In this document: piece by piece, positions 57,960 through 64,000 of the stretch
Position numbering within the stretch: position 1 is the first letter of the stretch
Layout of the letters: each line of letters starts with the position of its first letter
Assembly: GCA_039090855.1 (NCBI GenBank)
Contig: CM076997.1
Coordinates: 169,228,709 to 169,292,708 of the forward strand
Source of the DNA: Macrothele yani
Taxonomy: Eukaryota > Arthropoda > Arachnida > Araneae > Macrothelidae
Direction: 5' to 3'
DNA: 64,000 nucleotides
The notes under the pieces: generated by a model
Databases searched by the model: none
What the model was told of the DNA's origin: nothing
What the model saw: the letters and a program-made list of their open reading frames with translations, nothing else
Translations under genes and position numbers: made by a program

Positions 57960-58870
57960 TATTTATTCGGAAAAACAGTTACACGAGTGGAACAAGTCAG
58001 TACGTTGTAGCGCGATCTCTGGCTCGGATACATCCTGTTACCCGGCGGGGCATAGGCGCATACAGTTTATAAATACTGCCCTGAGGTGCAGCACGTCACA
58101 TGGTATCCAAATTGTGGGCCAGTTAGCCAACATTCCAGGATGGGCGTAGAGGGCTTCCCATCATGTCCCAAACATGTTCGGTCGGAATGGCCATGGAACG
58201 GTGCCGATATTACGGAGGAAGGTCAGGGGAGCCGTGCCGTGTGTTGTAGGACATTATCCTGTTGATAAATTTCTTGGTGTGCTGCGACAAGAATGGCAAC
58301 ATAACAGGTCGTACAATGTCGTCGAAGTACCGTTGAGCAGTGAGAGTGTTACAGAGGACTACCTAGAGTAGACAATGGCTCCCCAGACAGCCCCTCCCGG
58401 AGTGCAAGCCGTATGAGGTTCCACGGAAAAGGCAGGATCCGTGTGCTGGCCGGTTCTTCTCCCGGAACGTATGCGCTGGTCATCGGCGCCAAGTTAAAAC
58501 CGTGACTCATCGCTGAAGACAACGCGACGCAACTGGACACTCTCCCACGTTGATCGAGCCCGACATCACTCCAACCGGTTTCGACGACAGTCGCTGGTCA
58601 GTGGTAGGCGGCAGTGTAGCTTCCTTGAATGTAGTTCCCGTGCCGCAGGTCGTCTCTCAACGGCTTGGTTAGCCATTTCCTTACCAGTAGACGACACAAC
58701 ATGGCCACGGATAGACGAAAGCGACGAATTCGGTTCTGTTCATGCTGCGACTCTCACAATCACTCGGTCATGGCATTCCACCTTTGCCTTCGGTCGTCTA
58801 CTTCACGTGTGCCGCTGGGTTGTTCTCTCTTCGGTCCATTGGCACCAACATAGTCCGATTGCCGCGTCGC
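57960..58870 (-). pseudogene. Tc1-like transposase relic
   Basis: Reading the minus strand across frames gives DESRFNLGADDQR-like (58490s), VWGAIVYSR, QRYFDDIVRPVMLPFL and, further on, IPTEHVWDMMG with RPSWNVG. These are the first, strand and third-block regions of Tc1 transposases, in the right order. The D-N-A-x-x-H block is not readable. Many stops and indels are present, so it is old. The boundaries are not defined. Confidence 0.65.
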
Positions 58871-59762
58871 TCCGGTTCAAATACCCGGCAGTACAGCTAC
58901 TTGACCAACCTGCCTCTGGTAGTGGTATTAAGGGTTTCTCTCCTTATTCGCAGTCCTTGGTTTTACAAGCGTGTCACCGTTAGTTCCTCGGCAACACGGA
59001 ATTCTTTAAGACAGCCTGGTGGCATGTGGAAAATACATACTGGTGTCAACGTATTTCTGTCGAACCTCAGATTCAACAAAATTCTTGAGAATGTCGAACC
59101 AGCAGAAAACATAAAAGAGACAATACAAAAATGAATTTTCTTTGTTAATTTTCATGTACTCGCTGTTAGACATTATGTAGAATGTTAAAAATGTCTCACA
59201 ATTTTACTGCTGCCTTTGAGTACAATCAGTAAACCGCTCTTACAGTCACGTTCTTCACATTATCTGATGCTCTAATTTTATATCAAGTTTCTGATTAGTG
59301 TCAGCTAATTTCGACGCTTTTTCATCCACAAATCTGATTAAATGTCTTTCCTATATCTTTTTTGCTAACTTTTATGGATCGAAATGAAAGTACTTACACT
59401 CCTTCGGTCGTTAGTAAAAACAGATTGTCTTAAACCCATTTCAGGTTTGCTTTCGACTGCACTTTAAACAAGATTTAAATTGATTTGCTATTCACTTAAA
59501 AACTTTTGTTCAATCATTTTTTTTTTTTTGCGTTTTTTAAACAGTAGCTGACTAAATGATTTATATGGATGTCTCAAGTTTTCTTTTGTCTTCAGTATTT
59601 GTTTGTAACCTTGTGTGAAATGACATTGAAATATTTCGGTGTTAAATAGGCATTCGAAAATATGTCGAAATTTTATTAAGAAAAGGATGGCGTTTCTATA
59701 TTTGCGTTGCCATACAGTTCATCATTAGCATTCACGCAAAAAGTGTGCTCACTTGTGTTGAT
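58871..59762. other. Intergenic, nothing recognised
   Basis: AT-rich DNA without a supported feature. Confidence 0.4.
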
Positions 59763-59775
59763 GAGCTCAGTTTAT

Positions 59776-60004
59776 TTTATTTATTTATTTTTTTTGATTG
59801 GAGGTTTAACGACCACCGTGAGCAACTCAATGGGCTATAAGCAGTCGCCCGTCCCTAATTTAGGGTCACTGGTTCCAGGGAAGGGAGAGAGCCAGTGCCG
59901 TAAGCCAAACACAACATCCATGCCTGACCGGGATTCGAACCCGGACCCCTTACGGACGAATGATCAGAGGTCAGCGCCTTAGACCACTGCGCCACCGGGG
60001 CTGC
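59776..60004 (-). mobile_element. tRNA-derived SINE, copy 3, with 13-bp target duplication
   Basis: Flanked by GAGCTCAGTTTAT at 59763-59775 and 60005-60017. It has the same A box (TGGCGCAGTGGTCTAAGGCG) and B box (GGGTTCGAATCCC) as copy 2. The tail is an AAAT-type repeat (AAAAATAAATAAATAAAATA on the minus strand). Confidence 0.93.
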
Positions 60005-60017
60005 GAGCTCAGTTTAT

Positions 60018-61570
60018 GCAGCGTTCTATCATAAGGAGCTCTATCAATTGAGTTATTTATTGTAGCATAATTGAGAAACCGAGATCTAAAGAAGTACTGT
60101 CGTACACTCATTAGCATACAAAGTAAGCGTTGAGATTTAGGACGAAGTTCTCAAGAAGCCTTCATTGTTCAAAAGATGAACCTAGTTCATTGGAAGAATG
60201 CCTTATTACGCATCATAGAGAAGCAATATGAAAATAGAGGAAACAGTGGTATTATACTTTCTGTAATTTGTATTAAAGGGCTGAAAATTTCAAATTATAA
60301 GAACTTTTAAAGATAAAATGTGACCCTAACGGACTAAGGTAAATCAAAAGGAAAGGTGAAATTCGAGCTGGGAAGTGGTCATATTTTGACGAACAGAAAA
60401 ATGACTATTTCTTTAACATTACAGACAGACAAAGTTGCCCCGAGGGATGAGTGGTTTGTGCTCAAGCTAAACATAATTTTTAAGAATAGTAGCCCCTGAT
60501 GAGTCATGGGTGTTATGATTGTTTATTTTGTTGGCTCTCTTCCCTCTTTGCAACCAGTGATACCAATTTTGGGACGAGAGACTTTTTATAGCCCTCCAAG
60601 TTGTTCGTATTCGTCGTTAAAACCCCGTAACAATAATAGCAAAACAGTAGTAACATCAGTAGCGTTAGATAAAAGTAGGAAAAGTGAAGGAAGGGGAAAC
60701 ACCGCTTTGCTGATATTCGTAATGCTACTTCCCAAAATATTTTTTCCGGTTACCGAAACAGGATGGCAATTGATCACATTTAACATTAACTATTTAAATC
60801 CCCTTTGTTTCATTGATTATTTTATTATTTTTGTAAATAGTTCCTCAGAACTAGAAATCAAGATCAAAGCATTTTCAAAGAAAAATAAAGCAGCGATATT
60901 AAAACAAGTTACAGACACAGAACTCATGCCAAGTGCTTTCCCACGGAAAAAACCAAAAGCTGCTGGCCAACTTTGTGGAAAGCGAGCAATCTTCATGGCA
61001 ACTATGATCCAAATATTTCTGTTGGGAATAGGGTCAAGGATGAAACCAACGCGCTTGTAAAATTAGGCGGAAGCCCGTTTGAAATCATAAACATAATTCC
61101 TAAGAGTAAATTACCATTACTTCGCCTTAATCTGTGCATTGTAGCAAGTCTTACCGGAGAATCAGAGACATGGATCTAAGAAAATGCTTGCAAATGGGAA
61201 GGGCAACTTAAAAGTACAATGAATCTACTCATGCTTAGAGGAACAGAAAACACAAGCACACACCTTCACTAAATGGAAAACATTCACATTGCATCACAGA
61301 AAAACCTTTGGAAATAGCATCATGCCTGGCATGCTGTTTGCATTTTTTATGCGCTTTGTCTTCAAACAGTGGACTTTGATACTAGAGTTTTACAAATGTT
61401 TTCTATGATTATTGTCGTAAGAATCTTTAGTAGTGCAGCATTTAAAACAGACATGCACAACTATTCCCCGTCAGGCCACTTCTTTCGGTTTGCAGAGGAT
61501 TAGACAATACACATAAAATTCAACTTCCAATGGTTTCTCATAATCGTTTCATGATGTGTGTGTGTGTGGG
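60018..61570. other. Intergenic with one unassigned 184-codon open frame
   Basis: The frame 60506-61060 (plus) encodes 184 residues with a hydrophobic patch (ALLIFVMLLPKIFF) and a lysine-rich stretch (KIKAFSKKNKAAILK). I recognise no family, no splice context and no start signal, so it may be chance or a relic of a transposon. No other signal was seen. Confidence 0.3.
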
Positions 61571-61574
61571 TGGG

Positions 61575-61740
61575 TGTGGTTTAAGGACCACTGTGACCTA
61601 CGCTGACCTCTATAAGCATTCGCCAAGCCCTAATTTAAGGCTTCTGATCCCAGAAGAGCAATGCCATCAAACAAATGCACAACCTAAGCCTATTTTAGAA
61701 GGATGATAAGAAGCCAGCGCCTCAGACAACTCGGGCAACA
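61575..61740 (-). mobile_element. Diverged SINE remnant
   Basis: Collinear with the SINE copies (GGTTTAAGGACCACTGTGAC, CCTAATTTAAGG, then GCGCCTCAGACAACTCGGGC at the tRNA head). It abuts the Tc1 fragment that follows. Confidence 0.6.
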
Positions 61741-61746
61741 GAGCAC

Positions 61747-62028
61747 GTGGCACGCATCGTGCAACAATTCTTCACGGCCCACCAGGTGTCACTGCTGCCG
61801 TGGCTCGCCTGTTCTCCCGATATGTCGTCCATCGAACACGTCTGGTCGCTGATCGGCAACCGAGTGACCCGGCAAACACCACCCGCGGCTACGCCTGATG
61901 AACTGTGGCAACGTGTGAAAGCAGCCTGGACCGATATACCCCAAGCCTACATCCCAAGCTTCTTTCGTTCGATGCCGCGGCGTGTAGCGGCCGTTATTGC
62001 CAGCCAAGGGAGCCACACGAACTATTGA
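61747..62028 (+). pseudogene. Tc1 transposase C-terminal fragment
   Basis: The open frame of 93 codons reads ARIVQQFFTAHQVSLLPW, then SPDMSSIEHVWSLIGNRV (third catalytic block with Glu in I-E-H-V-W), and ends SMPRRVAAVIASQGSHTNY, the usual Tc1 C-terminus. The N-terminal two thirds are missing; a SINE remnant lies directly upstream at the break. GC content is higher than in the neighbourhood and the frame is clean, which suggests a younger family. Confidence 0.82.
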
Positions 62029-62640
62029 TGTCTGCGTGTTCCGCAAGTCGCACGGGCCTGTAAGCTCAATCGTTTCATCTTTGTATCTGTTGTTACGTGT
62101 CCAGTAAATCTGGCTTTGCTATCTCGTGTCCTTCTTGGTGTTGAATTTTGGGTGGCCAGCAGTGTATGTAACCGTGTGGCGTTTGCGTGTAGCTGACTTA
62201 CTAAAACACTACATAGATCAAAAACTTTACCTACATTGAAATACGAGTCACTCAAATAAAATTCAACAAGTTGTTACTTACAGCTAATCCTTTATTGCTG
62301 TCAATAGGCACTTGGTCATTTGCACTTCAACAAGGTGAGATCAACGAAACTTAAGTTAATATCCGCAGTAACACTTTACTATGAAAACACAACACTGGAA
62401 CTTTGAGTTAATATCCACAATAACACTTGACTACGAAACTTAATACTGTCGTTAAAGTAGAAAACGTAGCCTTCAAAATACTTAAACGGCAATTAAGCAG
62501 TCTCGTATCCAAAAGGAGCATTAATGTTCACCATCGAAATCCCTCTCTCACAGCTCCTGCGTAGCCATCATATATCTCTCGTCTTGTTTCTGTCACATAC
62601 ATACGTCATTTACGTACTGACCTCAGAGTGTTGCCAAACC
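62029..62640. other. Intergenic with a diverged local duplication
   Basis: Around 62350-62440 the phrase GTTAATATCC(G/A)CA(G/A)TAACACTT occurs twice about 55-60 bases apart. No gene was seen. Confidence 0.45.
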
Positions 62641-62649
62641 TCCATTCAT

Positions 62650-63450
62650 GTGAGAGAGAAGATATCACGTTAATTTTGGAAAGTGCAAAAGAGAACAAAC
62701 TCAAATTTGCATAGGAAAAGAAACTAAAAATTAAAGTTAAAATAGAATATACGTCACAACCGCCCTCAGCATCAATGACTGCTTCATTGCGGGACCAGAA
62801 GCGTTGACATGCATGAATTAAGAGGTCCTTATTCACTTTAGACTTTATTTGTACAATGGCGGCCTTCCGTGAATCTTTGGTATTGTGGGGATGTTGATTA
62901 ATCTCCCTTTTGAACAACGCTCAGCACGTAATAGTCCAGGGGGTTTAACTCTGGCGAGTTTTGAGGAGACGTGTTGGGTGCAACGTGATAGTAAAAATTG
63001 TCCGCTATCCATTCTTGGGCTTTGTGAGCAGATGCAGAGTGCTTCTGAAACACATATGGCCTTCCATTGCTTACTCCTTCTATCCAGGGCTTGACAAATG
63101 TTTCCAGCTCTCAATGTAGCCAGCAGCATGAACTGTACAACCCTGCGAAAAGAAGTGTCGTGGCATGACGTGTCCTTCGCTACTCACCACTCCTCTAACC
63201 ATCACAGTTACGGGAAACTTGGTGCGCATAACTCTGGGGACATCAGAAGGATCTGCGCATAACCACCTGTCATTTCTACGGTTAAACGTCTGATCTTGGC
63301 AGATGTTTTTCTCATCAGAGGAAAACCAGAGAATGTCATGTTCTTCAGGGTGTTGTGAGTAACTGCGTTGCTCGGATCAGGTGATTTTCCTGTGTCTTCG
63401 CAGACATGAGTTAAACTTTCCTCATCACATACGACTTATATCGAATGTCC
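62650..63450 (-). pseudogene. Tc1/mariner-superfamily transposase relic
   Basis: Minus-strand reading across frames gives SSDEKNICQDQTFNRRNDRW (first catalytic block, Asp-Glu), VMRTKFPVTVMVRGVVSSEGH, a degraded middle, FKREINQHPHNTKDSRKAAI and the ending RNEAVIDAEGGCDVY. Order and motifs are those of a mariner-related family distinct from the other copies here. The second catalytic block is degraded. The element ends were not found. Confidence 0.7.
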
Positions 63451-63489
63451 TCATGAACAACAGTTCTGAGTTCTCACACACGCGCGCGC

Positions 63490-63490
<1 letters not shown>

Positions 63491-63537
<47 letters not shown>
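63491..63537. repeat. (GT)n microsatellite
   Basis: A GT run directly preceded by a CG run (63480-63490). Confidence 0.95.
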
Positions 63538-63538
<1 letters not shown>

Positions 63539-63779
63539 GAATTGCAACTGACAATAGCGGCATACAGTAGGAAGTTATATGTATCTGATCTTACAAACCG
63601 CTCTTTTAACCTTCTAAGCTGCCGATGTATCTGGACCAAATGCTGCTCACACTTTTCTGCACTTCCCAAACCTATATGTTCTCATAGAGGTCTGGATTTA
63701 CGAAAGCTGGGACAAAACATTCCCTTTCACCTTTTCATATGAGAAGCACCAACCACAAACCTGTCACTAGTCGTAAATA

Positions 63780-64000
63780 CTCTCTCTCTCTGTCTTTTTC
63801 TCTCTGTCTCTGACTCGCTGTCTCTGTCTCTCTCTGTTTCCTTGTCTCTCTGTTTCTCTCTCATTATCTCTGTCTTTTTCTATCTCTCTGCCCCCCATTT
63901 TATCTCTCTGTCTCTGTCTGTCTCTCTCTCCTCTCTTTCTCTTACTCTCTGTCTGTCTGTCTCTCTCATCTCTTTCTCTTACTTTCTGTCTCTCTCTCCC
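63780..64000. repeat. (CT)n-rich polypyrimidine microsatellite
   Basis: TCTC and TCTG units fill the last 220 bases of the window. Confidence 0.95.

Noticed and set aside
60586..60786. Minus-strand frame of 66 codons
   Set aside because: It overlaps the larger plus-strand frame and shows no family signature.
63451..63742. Frames coding for Cys-Val or Thr-His runs
   Set aside because: They are translations of the GT microsatellite.

Overview
This is a eukaryotic, AT-rich window, most likely from an arthropod with a large, repeat-laden genome. The evidence is spliced coding exons separated by introns of 14 and 24 kb, no operons, tRNA-derived SINEs, Jockey- and RTE-type LINEs, a Penelope-like element, and mariner, Tc1, hAT, Sola2-like and Merlin-like DNA transposons. 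The species cannot be fixed from sequence alone.

One host gene is readable. On the minus strand lies the 5' part of a cation-independent mannose-6-phosphate receptor (IGF2R/Lerp family): exon 1 (41674-41804, start codon and signal peptide), exon 2 (27165-27465) and exon 3 (2814-3045). Phases and splice sites join exactly, giving luminal repeat 1 and the start of repeat 2. Later exons lie beyond position 1. Everything from 3046 to 41673 is therefore intronic, and 1-2813 belongs to the next intron.

The introns hold, from left to right: a Merlin-like transposase fragment broken by a LINE tail (0.9-2.1 kb); a short inverted-repeat element (3.2-3.9 kb); an RTE LINE with a SINE inside it (4.6-6.4 kb); a Jockey LINE (about 8.0-17.1 kb) split by a Sola2-like transposon with a 4-bp GTTT target duplication (9905-13996); a 7.8-kb imperfect palindrome (17.2-25.0 kb) whose right arm carries a head-to-head Penelope-like insertion with an 11-bp target duplication, the left arm preserving the empty site; a second, decayed Sola2-like region containing a roughly 459-bp higher-order satellite (28.2-33.9 kb); and a third Sola2-like copy with 1.4-kb terminal inverted repeats (35736-40166).

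Upstream of the receptor gene (42-64 kb) I see no host gene. There is a nested pair, a 4.24-kb hAT with an almost complete transposase (45800-50038) inside a dead 1.33-kb mariner (45160-50734), a 28-bp minisatellite (51.8 kb), several Tc1/mariner elements or relics on both strands, tRNA-derived SINEs with 13-bp target duplications, and microsatellites at the right edge. No defence system, CRISPR array or other new cellular pathway was found. The most novel-looking objects are the palindrome with its Penelope inverted dimer, the higher-order satellite, and the long-TIR Sola2-like family.
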